This document shows, one piece after another, positions 11,519 through 22,996 of a stretch of 64,000 nucleotides of DNA (its first letter is position 1; each line of letters starts with the position of its first letter). This DNA comes from Podospora pseudoanserina (Eukaryota; Ascomycota; Sordariomycetes; Sordariales; Podosporaceae): contig NC_085921.1 in assembly GCF_035222485.1 (NCBI RefSeq), positions 124,001 through 188,000 on the forward strand, given 5' to 3'. A program made the translations under genes and the position numbers. The notes below the pieces were generated by a model. The model did no database searches. It had not been told where the DNA came from and was given only the letters and a program-made list of their open reading frames with translations.

Positions 11519-12523
11519 TTATAAACCTCCCTGGGCTCCTGGAGTAGGCACCGCAGGAACCGGTGGCACCTTCTTGGTCTCATCGTCACCCTCGTCGTCT
11601 TCTCCTTCGTCAGCATCCTCCAGGTCCTCAGGATGCCCCAGCAACGAGGCCACATTCTTCATCTCGTAATGCTTCTTCCTGAGCTCTTCGAATTTGCGAT
11701 GCTTTTCCCTCTCCTCGGCGCTCATACCCACAAAATACTCTTCCCCATCCGTGTCATGCATGCTCCCGTTGCTGTCCACGTGCACCGCCCTTGGTCTCTT
11801 GCTGGCCAAATCACCAAACTCGTGCTCGGGCACCTCCTCCTCGGGCTCACCCAGCGACAGACCGGGAATGTCATCCTCTGTCGAGCCTGGAGTCCCACCG
11901 GTGCCTGTCTTGCGCTTGGAGCCGTGATGGGTAGGGGGTACGCCGTCGACACGGTCCAGATCAATCCTGCCTGGGTCCAGCGGCTCCGGCATCTCGACGT
12001 CGTCGTCGTCGGAAGGGTCTTCGGATGGGTCATAATGCTTGGCGTAAGGGGTCTTGGGCTCGTTGATTTTCATGGTGGCAGTGCGCTCTTGCTCGGTGAG
12101 GTAGAGGTTGGCCTCGTCCCATTTGAGACGCTGGCTCTGCTCTTCCGAGTCGCCCCCATGGGCCGATGATGGTGTGCGGGCACGAAAGACGCCCGGACGA
12201 GTGCCGGCCGCAGACGAGGAGCGGCGGTGCCCGGCATTGTATTGCGTGTTGACAATGGTGAGCTCTTTGGCCTCCTTGGGGGTGAGGGGATGGTCAGGAG
12301 TGTGGCTGTGTGGGAAGCTGGGAGTCGGCTGGTCGACAGGCGAGATGGGAGGGGAGCCGCGGTACGAGTTCTTCAAGATGCCTATTCCCAGAGAAACATG
12401 GTGATTAGTAGGGGACTGGACATAGAAGCGCAGGGCAAGGTAGGTAACTAGGAAACAGGATATACCTTTCGGTCGCGGAGCATTGTGACTAGGCGGGGTA
12501 TGGGATGTCGGGCTTGTCGACAT
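11519..12523 (-). CDS. GLC8: Protein phosphatase 1 inhibitor-2 / Glc8 family
   Basis: Regulatory subunit of type-1 protein phosphatase. Exons 12523-12466 and 12381-11519; 84-nt intron (GTATAT...GAATAG); 306 residues. Splicing joins PRPK to GILKN, giving the family's N-terminal PP1-binding KGILKN motif at about residues 19-24. Around residues 105-135 is LKWDEANLYLTEQERTATMK followed by INEPKTPY. The EPKTPY stretch is the kinase-regulated phosphothreonine site of the family. A FEELRKKHYEMKN block near residue 250 matches the HYNE-type helix that contacts the PP1 active site. Acidic tracts and a Pro-rich tail end the protein. A longer upstream frame exists, but the KGILKN position and splice favour the ATG at 12523. 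Confidence 0.92.
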   Translation of the reverse strand: MSTSPTSHTPPSHNAPRPKGISCFLVTYLALRFYVQSPTNHHVSLGIGILKNSYRGSPPISPVDQPTPSFPHSHTPDHPLTPKEAKELTIVNTQYNAGHRRSSSAAGTRPGVFRARTPSSAHGGDSEEQSQRLKWDEANLYLTEQERTATMKINEPKTPYAKHYDPSEDPSDDDDVEMPEPLDPGRIDLDRVDGVPPTHHGSKRKTGTGGTPGSTEDDIPGLSLGEPEEEVPEHEFGDLASKRPRAVHVDSNGSMHDTDGEEYFVGMSAEEREKHRKFEELRKKHYEMKNVASLLGHPEDLEDADEGEDDEGDDETKKVPPVPAVPTPGAQGGL

Positions 12524-13267
12524 GGCTCGGCGCTTGTCTGCTGTCCTTGTGAGGTCTTGGTCGGCTTGAATGTGCGTGCGGGTCGCTGAGTTGAAAATAA
12601 ACAGCTCGTCGTCGTAGATGATGGAATAGGGCGGGTTGTCTGTCTTTGACTGGTGAGTGGCAGTGGCCAGTGGCAGGCGGCGGCATGGGGGGTGGCCGTT
12701 GCTCATGAGAGGTGGGGTGACCCTTCTCCCTAGGTGGGGTCATCTGCAGCTGCCAAGCTTTTTGGCCTTGAGCCTTGAGCTCGACGATCAAGATACCAGT
12801 TATTCATTCATAGATAGTTGACAGGCTAGATCGCTGCTGTCTCTCAGTCTGTGTTTCTTTTGGAGGTAATCAGAGCTTCCTCTCCTTACAAGGTATGTAC
12901 AAGCATGGTGGCTACGTCATTGGGCCCTCGACGCATACATAATGGGCATAATGTACCAAAAATGGCCTGGCAGGTCCTGCGTCAAAACCTTCAAAGGGAG
13001 AGCCCCGAAATACGTCATACCCTAATGCTTCCTCAGCGCCCTGCTCTTCCGGACATAAGAAAAACTCATGAACTTAAAACATTACTACTATATATTATAT
13101 ACACATAAAACTAGTGTGTGTAGATCCGTATCTGGCAGCCACCCCGCCTGTTTCCGTCAACTTCCTTAGTCGTTGGTGTACGGGCTGTCAGTACAACCCT
13201 TCCCTCCGTCACTCATAAGGCATCACACCATCAACAAAGCACGCCCTTCTCACATAAATCAAGACGA
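12524..13267. other. Intergenic: GLC8 promoter and permease 3' flank
   Basis: Contains the upstream region of the GLC8-like gene and the 3' flank of the permease gene on the same strand. An AT-rich patch lies at about 13080-13115. No supported coding region is seen. Confidence 0.45.
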
Positions 13268-15153
13268 CTATGCCGCCTTCCCCCCAGTTACTTTGGCATC
13301 ATCTGGCCCCCTCTGGGCTTGGATTCTATTAACAAGCCCGTCGTTGATTTCGTCCTCAAAGACGTCCACCTTGGTGGAGGAAAACATGCGGGCGCTGACT
13401 CCCTTCTGGAAGAGAAGGTCCAGCTCGGCAAAGGAGCGTCCGGTTGGCTCTGGTACCCGGAAGTATGTGTAGATGATGCATAGGAAACACGATCCACCCC
13501 AGAAAAAACCGGCGTAGTTGGCCCAGTCCCAGGCCCCTGGGTTCAGCATGTATGGGGTGAGCACCCCAGTGATGATTCCCACGATAATGCTGTCATTCGT
13601 CAGTATGAGACAAGTGTGCGTGAAAGCTTGCACCGGGGGTTACTCACTAGAGAACACGGCCAAGGGCAACAGTTTTTATCTGCAGCCGTCTGGTCGAGAT
13701 CTCGCTGACTAGCGAGTAGCACACAGTTCCAACCGTGCTTTGATACGTGAGAGCCCATCCGAGCATGATGCTGCCCGTCGCAATGGCGCCCTGCTTCCGC
13801 TGCTCTTCGGGCACCAGTCCGAGGAAGCCAAGAACCATGAGCATGACGAACAAGCCGCACAGCCCGTACAGGTAGAGCGACCGCCGACCGATGCCACGGC
13901 TCATCAGAAACCAAGCGCTGAACACACCCACCATGTTGATTCCATACTGACCGAGCGCAAACCCGTAGGCTTGTCTTTCGCCCAGTCCGGCTTGCTTCAG
14001 AAAGTAGGTCGAGTAGTTGGAGAAGGAGTTGCCGCTCAGGTTCTGGATGGCCCACACCATGCAGACAATCTCTGTCCGTCTCAGGTCATGTCCCTTGAAA
14101 CAGTCCCAGTAGCTGGCGCCGGCCGTCGTCTTCTCTTCCAAAGCCGTCGTGTGCACCATCATGTCTACTGTCTCGTCGGCGTCAAAGTCCACCTCCCGAT
14201 TCAGACTGGTCAGACGCAGCAGGGACTTTTTGGCCTCGTCCAACTTGCCTTGTCGAACGAGCCACCAGGGACTTTCGGGCGCAAAGAAGATGCCCACGGC
14301 GAGGGGTAACGGCCACATCCACTGCAGCGCGTAGGGAATCCTGTAGGCCCATTCGTCCCGCCTGCCCAGCATGGACATGATGACTCCGATGCCGATGAGC
14401 TGGCCCAGTCCCCAGCAAAAGTTGACGTAGGTTGTCAGATAGCCTCTCATAGCGACCGGGCACACTTCGGAGGCGTAAGTGATGGTAAGAGTCTGGAAGA
14501 TGCCCCAGGGCTACGACCACATCATTCAACTGTCAGCGTCTCTTGCTCCTCCTGCGATCCAGGGCAACCTTACCACACCGCATAGAATCTCGGCAGCCAG
14601 GAGAGTCTGAACATTCTGCGCCGTGAAAAAGAGAGCAATCCACCCGTTCAAAACCATCAAGGATGCGATGACGGTCCACCGGTAACCAAACCGCTCAGAC
14701 ACCCAGCCATTGATGAGCAGTCCGATCAGTTCACCAACCATGGCGCCATTACTGAGACCGGCCTGCCACGGGGCCGGCACCTCCCACTTCTCGCTGTTGG
14801 GCAGCTGTTCCCCGTACTTTTGGTTGAATTGAGGAAAGGCGTCTGCGGGAAAGCCCTTGTGGTCAGCCAGCCGCCTTGCATGATGAACGGAGCGGGCACC
14901 TACAGAAGTTGTTGACAAGGCAAATGTCATATCCCTCCATGACAATGCATGTCGAGATGAGCAGGCTCCAGGCGATGGCCTTGGGATACAGCTTGATTCC
15001 CTGCAGCAACGTCATGTTTTGTTCCTTTTCCGTGGCCATCCTGGCACCGTGGATCACACGGTCGGCCGCCGTGAAATGGCCAGCACCCTTCTCATCGCCA
15101 GCCGCGGCCTGAGAAGGCGTGGGCTTGTCATCCGAAGCCATACTGGACGCCAT
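13268..15153 (-). CDS. MFS sugar transporter (maltose/alpha-glucoside permease type)
   Basis: Twelve-span proton-coupled sugar permease of the plasma membrane. Exons 15153-14904, 14842-14574, 14510-13648 and 13589-13268; introns 61, 63 and 58 nt; about 567 residues. All joins restore family motifs: NNFY/AFPQFNQKYG after helix 1, ILCGV/PWGIFQTL around helix 4, and LGRVLY/IIVGIITG before LTPYMLNP. Helix 1 carries VMEGYD. GWVSERFGYR matches the loop 2-3 signature, and PESPWWLVRQGKLDEA is the central-loop signature. The C-terminal tail has PEPTGRSFAELDLLF. The WDCFKGHDLRRTEI segment is characteristic of alpha-glucoside permeases, but the substrate is inference. It lies divergently next to a Zn2Cys6 regulator. 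Confidence 0.9.
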
Positions 15154-16458
15154 GGTAGTGGGTATAGAAGAGTTGGAGCTACCAAAGAACGACGAGCTCG
15201 CTCACATGAAGGAGCAAAGGACTTTTTAAAGGTCGCGTGCCTTCGCCGCGTTGACTGCCGATCCATTTTCATCCATCGCCCCCCGACTTTGCACAAACTC
15301 CACGGAAAAATAATCCACAATCCAATCGCAGAGGAGCCCAGGTGTGACGCTGTGGAGTGTTTGGCAGGTTACAGCGGGGTAGATAGACTGGATGGAGTTG
15401 CAGACTCGCATAGGCATGGAACCTGGAGCCCCCTGCCATGATTCAATCTGAGCATCTGGTTCCTAGCTGCCCCTTGTGCCCTTTTCCAGACAGAGATGCA
15501 TGCTGAAACATATGTTGGGTACCTGGAGGGAGGCATTCAACCTGGAGGGACTGGGCCAATCTTGGCCAAGGTAACAGTCGGGCGCCGTTTTAGACTCTAT
15601 GTACCTGCGCTCTGTTAGTGTCGAGTGTCCACCCGATGCCCAAGGTAAGGTGCCATACCTCCAGGCCCTAGTATAGAGTGAATGTGTACCTGGGTAGGCG
15701 TCTGTCACGGCCGCGGCGGTGCGTGGGAATGCAAAGGGAAAGGGAAAGAAGGATGGGAGATGAAAGATGGAATATGGAAGATGCAAGATGGCAGTGCCAT
15801 ATGGAGAGCGCCGTGGCGCCCTTCCCCGCATCGTGATTCGGGACCCGATCGAGAAACGCAGACTGATGCCAGGTGGGATGGAGGTGCAGCAGCCAGCCCA
15901 GTCTGACTTTTTTTTTTTTTACTTGTCACAGACATATCTGCTTACATTAGGTCCATCATCAATCTTCCACGGTTCTTTCCATCTTCCATTTCTTTGCCCA
16001 GACCACTACTTGCATTATCGCCCCAGTCTGCCACTGCTGCTGGCAGCTGCAACAAGCCTGTAATTCCATCTCATCGGGCGCCATTTTCCCCTGGCTGGGT
16101 GAGGATATCAGCCACAAACCACAAGCCGCGCGTGTGTGCAAGCTCGGGTCTCGTATTGTCAAGCTTCTCTTCTCTCCAGCCTTCTCTCGCAGTTTCTCTC
16201 GCTCGACAAATTCCATTCTCAACAACCACAACAACAGCAGCAGCAGCAGCAGCAACATACTCCACCTCCCGGCAGGATCTCCTCTCTCCACCCTCCACTG
16301 CCCACGGCTCCACCGTCCCGCCCGTCGCACAGAGCCGAGCATGCTTGCGCTTCTCCTGCTGGTGTGAGTTTCGGCTTTCTCGCGGCCACCGACAGCTGGA
16401 GCCCAGACAGAACCCTCCCGTCCCGTCCCGCCTCCGATCGCCAGTGCTGTGGGCAGGC
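15154..16458. other. Divergent promoter region (permease / Zn2Cys6 regulator)
   Basis: A 1.3-kb spacer between divergently transcribed permease and regulator genes. It includes a T11 run near 15909 and a CAA/CAG microsatellite at about 16221-16256, just upstream of the regulator start, probably in its leader. No gene is recognised. Confidence 0.5.
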
Positions 16459-18910
16459 ATGGCATCTCCAAGCACGAGCACCTCCGCCTCCGGCTCGTCT
16501 CCCGGTGCCCTACCCGGTCTGGCCAAGTTTGGCTGGTGCGTGTGTTCCTTTTTCCTTGTCTTCTTTTTGGAGCCCACGGATCTGGTTTGATTTGATCTAA
16601 TCTGATCTGATCCGATCCGATCTGATATGATCTGATTGATCCGATCCCGTCCCCTCTTCTGTTTTGCCCAGACTAACAAACCCACGCAACCATAACAGCA
16701 TCAACTGTCGGGAGCAGCATCTGAAATGTTAGTCCGGCCAGTGCAGCAGCCCGCAACATCTCCCATATGCACGGCCAAGTATTGACGAGCAGACTATAGG
16801 TGATCGAGTAACACCCACATGTGGCCGCTGCCAAACTTCAGGCCGGGCCTGTCGTCCAACCGGCCTCAAGATCCGTGTCAACACCGAGAGTAAGTTCTTG
16901 CCCTTTCTCTACTCTATTTCACACATCATCTGAGGCTGACAGACTGCCTGCAGATGGCAAGTTTAAATTCACAAGGAAACAGAAGTGGGTCAGGTTTCCA
17001 AAACGATGTATGTCAGTCCTTCTGGGTGCTAGCAGAGAGTGCCTTGGTTGCTAACGACGGCTGCGGCTGGAAAAGATGTTTGGATCGATGAGACCACGAC
17101 AGTCGGGCATGATCAGTCCAGCCCGGAAAGCGGGGCTGAAGATTTTGATACTGACTTGTTGAACTATGCTGCCTCGCCAGAGCTTACCTCGCCAGGAGGA
17201 GCGACAGCCCCGCCATCTGCTACCCTCTCCCAGGAATCCTCAGTCCCGCCCGAGTCTAGACACTCGCCCAGTGATCTTGCCATTGTCACCAGATTCGCTG
17301 TAGACGGGCACCAGTCTGCTGTAGAAGAACAGCCGTTTGCGGTCCAACCCTCTCTTCTCGGCGTTGAGGAGCCTTCCAAGTGGCCGCTACCACAGGGTAC
17401 CGAAGGCCATCTCATCCGTCACTTTGTTGAAAACCTGGCCCTCTGGCTCGACCTGTGCGATCCAAACCGTATGTGCGCCGTGACCTTGTCAATTCCCGTC
17501 CTGGTGGCCAGTGCAAAGCAAAGGCTAACACCAGAGAACAGAATCATTCCAGATTGAAGTGCCCCGTAGGGCTGCAAAGTCTTCCATCTTGCGAGACGCC
17601 ATGTTGGCGTTATCTGCCCGGCATCAGGCCAATACCTGTCGATCCTATTACGAGGAGCAGGCCCAGGTCTATGCTTTCCGGTGCATTGAAAACATCAACA
17701 AGATCAGCAAGTGCGGGGGTCTCGCGGTGCTGGTCAACCGCGAGCCCAGGTTGGCTGAGAACTGCTTCGCTGCAGCCATCATTCTAAGAGTCATGGAGGA
17801 AATGCAAGGTACGTCATGAATATTGCGCATCTAGAGATAGAGACCATGGCATAGCAGAACCAACGATATGCTGACATGGTTCCAGAGTCCCAAACTCTCT
17901 TGATGGACGAACAAGATGTCAAAAGCCACGTGCATCTCACGGGCATTCGCGGGTATACAAACAGCTATGTCTCCCGTCACAAGGGCCTCGCCCCGGGAAC
18001 ATTGGCCGCCGCGTCGTTTTGGGTGGGTTTGCGGCAGGATATATATTATGCTGTCATGAAAAAGGCCACGGTAAAGCTCAGCCTGGTCTCCGCGCTGCCC
18101 AGCAAAGATCCATACGAGGATATTGAAGACGACTACTACTGGGCCAACAGAGCTGTAGTGCACTGCGCCAACGTTTTGAACTTCTGCCATGGTGACCAGG
18201 CGAACCGCACGTCTGACCGGTGGGAGCTGCTCGTCCAAGAAAATGAACATTGGGCGGCCCGAATGGGGAGGGGAGACAGCAACAAGCTGGCCATGCTGAG
18301 GGAGGAATCTGACTTTTGGGTGCCCTACGTCAAAGAAAACGACAATACCAAGCCCTTTCCAGAGATTTGGTATCTGAGAAGCTGCCAAGGTGAGGCGCAC
18401 GACGCATGTTTCGAGCTCCTGTCCCTGAAGCTAACTACGAATGTTGCCGCAGTTATCGGGATGCAACACTTTCTTCTCGCCTCAGCCTTTCTGTTCTATA
18501 ACAAGCCAAGGCATGGGATGGCCTCGATGGATGAGGCCCAAGCGCTGACGGTAGGTCATGTCAAGGACACCCTATAAGACGAAAGATGACCTAGCTGTTC
18601 TGACACTTGTTTGGCAGAATCACGTTCAGGCACTGGTGCGAGAAATTTGTGGCATTGGGCTCGGAAACAAGAGCATAGCTCCAAGCATGTTCACTGCCTG
18701 CATGGCAATTGCAGCCTGTAAGAATTTCAAACCCTTTTGTTTTTGGTTGTGGAGGACTGGCTTGCTAACAGTCGAGTAGTCGGTCACTTGTTCAGCAGGC
18801 TCCAGGACCAGACTGCCATGCTGGCCATTCTCGAACAGACCGAGAAAGACCATGCTCGTCCCACGTTGGAGGTCCAGCAACAGATGAAGAAAGCCTGGCG
18901 CTGGCGATAA
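16459..18910 (+). CDS. Zn2Cys6 fungal-type transcription factor
   Basis: Ten exons: 16459-16535, 16699-16727, 16800-16889, 16954-17007, 17076-17468, 17542-17808, 17886-18389, 18453-18550, 18618-18717 and 18780-18910. About 580 residues, in phase throughout. The binuclear cluster at residues 26-52 is CX2CX6CX6CX2CX6C (CINCREQHLKC, then C, then CGRCQTSGRAC). It is assembled from three exons, with introns falling inside the first and third Cys codons. Downstream, a WVRFP segment and LALWLDLCDPN...FQIEVPRRA begin the C-terminal fungal-specific regulatory domain (Fungal_trans_2 type), with ALSARH, YYEEQA and RELLVQEN-like blocks following. A DNA-binding nuclear regulator is secure. Targets are unknown, but neighbouring sugar permease and inositol oxygenase are candidates. 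Confidence 0.9.
16589..16647. repeat. GATC(T/C) pentanucleotide-like array in intron 1
   Basis: Degenerate tandem copies of TGATC/CGATC-type units inside the 163-nt first intron (16536-16698) of the Zn2Cys6 gene. This makes that intron more than twice the local norm. GATC sites recur roughly every 5 or 10 bp. Confidence 0.75.
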
Positions 18911-20725
18911 GGCTTGTTAATTCACATGTCTGCGGCCCTTTCAAGATAAGGGCAAATGTACTGTGTGGATGGGACAAGAGGGAATGGACAGTCTGCGTGT
19001 GTCTTGGAGTTCAGGCAGGAGGAGCGGTTTTCTCAACTAGGCCGATCGTCACTGCTGTGTCGGTCAGTGGAATCGGCACTTAGCTACGAGATCAGGTCAG
19101 CCTGTGAATCAACAACACCAGAAGCTAATGCATGTCTACCGCACGTGTAAGGCAACTTTGGTCGCCTTCATCTCGAGGTGCAGCTCGCCGCTCTTTTGCG
19201 GGTGCCACCCAACGTCGGGCCGCAACTCGTCTACGTCTACGCATAGGAGGCTGAACCTCGAATGAATGGGCGAGCTCGGTTATCACGTGGACCTCCTAGT
19301 GCGGGAAAAAGAAAACGGGGCGCGGCGCGTGATGGACACAAAAATCAGGGCAGAGGAAACGGGTTTGCCATCGCTACTATTAATGCTGCCTGCCCGCATG
19401 TTGCAGGAAGCGTAGTGTATGTTTGTCCCCCCCATACCACTACCTAGGACTTGGTGGTGCGGGGCGCATGCGTCCAAGCACTGCTCCCGACCAGGGACCG
19501 GGGACCAGGGTCGGTGATGAGGCTGGCTGCTCAAGCGTCCCCCCTCCCCTCCCCTCCTCGCGCAGTTTTGCCCGATTCCGAGCAATCTAGCATGTTTCTT
19601 CCGAACTGTGGATGGGAGCCCAAGAGTCCGGCTGACCTACCGGGGTAAGTTTCCTGTTCCTAGAAGGCTCAACGTCCTGTTGAGCAATTTCAGCCGATGT
19701 GTGCCGGATTGCTGGGAAGTACCCGCATCCCGGGATCGCGGGAAGGGGTTTATCAGGTAGAGAGGGCACAGGACGACGGTCACGGGAGACGCATGGCACT
19801 GTCTTGGGGAGGGTGTGGGATCTTCCGAACGGCCGGGGAGATCTTATCTCGATGATGGAAACCGAGGTGCATATCCGTCCTGTCCTCCCAGCCTGGAGAC
19901 TTCTACACACATACACGCTCATGCAGGTGCCCGGATACCCCCCAAAGACCAAGACAATGTCGAGTTGGAGCAAACCGCCTGCCGAAGCAAACATTGGCGC
20001 ACCGGCGATGTCCCCGTACCCTATTATGAGTCCAGATGCCGGCGTCCACACTGTGGACGCACACCCCTCGAGGCAAACATACCTGTGTTCACGACACCGA
20101 ATTTCTCCATGGTCTGATCTTCTTTTCTTTTTCGTGTAGTCCTTCTCTGTGCTCAGTACCACCCCTCCTGCTCATGTCCGTCACACTAGCCTCGTCGGTA
20201 TACTTCTTTTTCCCAGATGCCTTCCCAGGTGGTGACTGACACTTCGTTTGGGCTTGTGCGGTGAGCAATCATGCATTTCCCATTGACTCTTGAGTGACAT
20301 TCTTTCCGCTCTGGGCTGGGCATGGTGCCGTCGTTACCGCCTAGTGGCTCATGATCGATCGAGGTGCGGCTGTTCGGGGGTATAAAATGCGGTGTGCTCC
20401 GTCCATGAAGGATTGCAGTGGCTTTCTCTGTCGGCACTGGGCGTCGTTGCTATCACAGCCCACACCACATGACCGCCTGCTAAGTAGTTCGCCTGTGTGC
20501 CTTGCTGCGTTGCTCATCACGACCTCGTGAGCTCGGGTCACATCGAGAGAGAAGACTACCCAGGCTAGTAAGTGGCGGCTCACACTGTGAAAGTCCCTCG
20601 TTCCGTTTTCTGGCTGACTGGCCCGTCACAGTTCGCACACACACACAACAGAGCGTCCGGGCGATTACAGGTGACAAATCACACACTAGACGGTTCTTGA
20701 GCTGCAGCGCCCAGCACACCGGTCC
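18911..20725. other. Intergenic, 1.8 kb, no supported gene
   Basis: No reading frame here shows recognisable domains or consistent splice structure. A good TATA box (TATAAAAT) at 20381-20388 is followed by a CA-rich stretch near 20636-20650. The right-hand ~350 bp are therefore probably the promoter and leader of the inositol oxygenase gene. GTAAGT at about 20569 and a CAG downstream would allow a 5' UTR intron. Confidence 0.5.
20381..20388 (+). promoter_or_regulatory. TATA box upstream of inositol oxygenase
   Basis: TATAAAAT sits in otherwise GC-rich sequence about 340 bp upstream of the inositol oxygenase start codon. Strong TATA boxes are unusual in this window and suggest a regulated promoter. 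The long distance implies a leader of about 300 nt, possibly with an intron. Confidence 0.5.
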
Positions 20726-21741
20726 ATGGCCCCTTCGGCGATCTACGCTTCCGAGCAGCCGCCTCTGCTGCTGCCTGACGGTGCGGCTCTGGAAGTCATC
20801 TCTGATGCCGTCGACAAGGTCAACAAGCTCAAGGGCCTCTCGTCGCCCATCACAGCCTACGACTCCGAGTCCAAATTTGATGTGGCCAAAGACAAGGCTT
20901 CTTTCCGCCAGTATGAAACGGCCTGTGAGCGCGTGCGCGACTTTTATTCGGAGCAGCATGCCCGGCAGACGGTGGAGCACAATCTGAGAATGAGGGCGCA
21001 CTTCTTTGACCCCAAGAGGAAGCGGGAGGAGATGACCATCTGGCAGGCTATGGAGCGGCTCAACACCCTGATTGATGATTCCGATCCCGACACCGACCTG
21101 AGCCAGATCCAACACCTGCTGCAGAGTGCCGAGGCCATTCGGAGGGACGGGAAGCCGAGGTGGATGCAAGTCACGGGGCTAGTTCACGACCTGGGGAAGC
21201 TCATGCTGTTCTTCAAAGGGTGCTCGACGGGGCAGTGGGACGTCGTGGGGGACACGTTCCCTGTCGGCTGCAAATGGGATGAAAATTGTGTCTTTGCCGA
21301 GGCGTTCGGGCAGAATCCCGACCGCGAACACCCCATCTATGGGACCAAGAATGGGATCTACACCCCCGGGAAAGGCATCGATCAGTTCATGATGAGCTGG
21401 GGGCACGATGAGTTCCTTTACCTGGTGCTCAAGGATCAAAGCGTCTTGCCCAGAGAGGCGTTGGCCATGATTCGGTACCACAGCTTCTACCCGTGGCATC
21501 ACGAGGGCGCATACAAAGAGTTTATGGCTGACGGTGACGAGGTGCTGTTGAGGGCGGTGCAGGCGTTCAATCCTTATGATTTGTATAGCAAGACGGACGA
21601 GGAGCCGGATGTGGAAAAGATGAAGGTATGGTTTCCCCGTGTTTCTCAGCCAGAAGGAAAACTACTAACAAAGATGGAATACAGCCTTACTACATGGAGT
21701 TGATTGATGAGTTCTTTCCGCAAAAGGTTCTCAAGTGGTAA
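20726..21741 (+). CDS. MIOX: myo-Inositol oxygenase
   Basis: Di-iron oxygenase cleaving myo-inositol to D-glucuronate. Exons 20726-21625 and 21685-21741; intron 59 nt (GTATGG...TACAG); 318 residues. HD-fold signatures appear in order: ROLE-typical QTVEHNLRMRA, MQVTGLVHDLGKLM (His-Asp pair, metal ligands), FPVGCKW, GIYTPGKGIDQFMMSWGHDE (metal His), IRYHSFYPWH (metal His) and FNPYDLYSK (metal Asp). The splice supplies the conserved tail PYYMELIDEFFPQKVLKW. Length fits the family (about 285-320). It lies downstream of the Zn2Cys6 regulator and sugar permease, and at the left edge of the duplicated catabolic group. Confidence 0.96.
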
Positions 21742-21892
21742 CATTATGGAAGGAATCAAGGCTGGGGAGGAGAGAGGGGTTTTCGAGGAGCATAGACACA
21801 TGTTGACTTGAAACTACCTAGATAGGTAGTTCAGCTAGAATTGTTACCAAGAGTAGGAAATAGGGCTACGTAGGTAAAGTTGAAAGACATGC

Positions 21893-22996
21893 TCATTGAT
21901 CATTCAACCACTTGAACACGACCCTGGCATCCTTCCCTTTGTATCTCTCGTCCTCCATCGCCTCACTAAACGCATTCAGTGTAGGTCTGTCCAGCACTGT
22001 TCTCGCACCCACATCCCGGGCCAGCTTCGAGCCCATTCCCAACACTTTGGCACAAAGCTCTATCCTAAAACCCCCTTCGTATCCCCTGGTGCTTGGAACA
22101 TTATCTTGAACCCCTGGTACCGGGTTTGACTTGCTTGTGACCCAACACTGACCCCCGGAGGCATTGATTACTTGAGTCAATAACCGGGGATCTAACCCAG
22201 CTTTAACTCCTATGTTTAAAGCTTCGGATGCAGCCAGCGACGTTATGGCTGACAGGTAATTATTGATGATTTTGAATGCCGTGCCGGCTCCAACGTCTCC
22301 GCAAAGAAAGATACCGTCTGGATCACCCATATGACGCAGAAAAGACTTGACGAGGGGAAACACAGAGGCGGAGAGTGGTGGTGGACAGCCGACCATAAAA
22401 GTTAGGGACTTGTTCTGAGCCCCCATAGGACCGCCGGACACAGGAGCATCCACAAAGGTTGCCCGGTTCTCGGGTATGGAGCGAGAGACGGTGAGAATTG
22501 TTGACGACTCTATTGTGCCACATTCCATGAGCAGCTTTGAGCCACAGGCGTTATGGTCTAAAGGTTCGGGGAGTGCCGGGAGTATTCCAGTGGACGCATC
22601 GAGATAAACGGCTAGAACGGACGAAGAGTTTGGAAGCATAGTGATGACCGTGTCCTTGGCATCAACTTTTATCAGTGAAACGTTCACCCATGCAGCCAAC
22701 GACGACCGGTGGCATCTTACAGCTTGCTTGGCTGCCTCGAATCCATTTTGTACAATCCGGACTGGACCTCTCCCAGAAACTGAGACCTCAGCCATGAACC
22801 TCTCGAGAGCATCGGTGTTGACGTCACAGATGAGGAGCGTCTTGTCAAAACCCAGACCAGCCCGAAGGTTCCTGGCCATGGAATAACCCATCACGCCCAG
22901 ACCTGGTTTGCTTTCATTAGGACCCCTCGGGGCTACGCCATTCAGCGGGATGATAAACATACCGATAAACGCCACCGTATCCTTGGGAGATGACAT
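21893..22996 (-). CDS. 3-hydroxyisobutyrate dehydrogenase-like (beta-hydroxyacid dehydrogenase), copy 1
   Basis: NAD(P)-dependent dehydrogenase of the beta-hydroxyacid family. Exons 22996-22963, 22902-22721 and 22654-21893; introns 60 and 66 nt; about 325 residues. The first splice rebuilds the Rossmann motif FIG/LGVMGYSMARNL. The second joins KQA to DTVITMLPNSS, a family hallmark. The substrate-binding block is VDAPVSGGPMGAQ, the catalytic Lys lies in GTAFKIINNYL, and the tail has NPVPGV and GYEGGF. No mitochondrial presequence is visible, unlike valine-pathway enzymes. With a second divergent copy 6.5 kb away, it more likely serves a catabolic cluster than valine degradation (inference). 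The stops of this gene and inositol oxygenase face each other. Confidence 0.88.
   Translation of the reverse strand: MSSPKDTVAFIGMFIIPLNGVAPRGPNESKPGLGVMGYSMARNLRAGLGFDKTLLICDVNTDALERFMAEVSVSGRGPVRIVQNGFEAAKQAVRCHRSSLAAWVNVSLIKVDAKDTVITMLPNSSSVLAVYLDASTGILPALPEPLDHNACGSKLLMECGTIESSTILTVSRSIPENRATFVDAPVSGGPMGAQNKSLTFMVGCPPPLSASVFPLVKSFLRHMGDPDGIFLCGDVGAGTAFKIINNYLSAITSLAASEALNIGVKAGLDPRLLTQVINASGGQCWVTSKSNPVPGVQDNVPSTRGYEGGFRIELCAKVLGMGSKLARDVGARTVLDRPTLNAFSEAMEDERYKGKDARVVFKWLNDQ

Noticed and set aside
11265-11669. 134-codon open frame with a poly-lysine run
   Set aside because: It is produced by the 9-bp A8G microsatellite, which cannot create stops in that frame. It overlaps the GLC8-like coding region on the other strand.
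19587-20162. 191-codon open frame on the minus strand, overlapping a 146-codon frame on the plus strand
   Set aside because: No domain, no splice context and mutually overlapping frames of similar length indicate non-coding GC-rich DNA.
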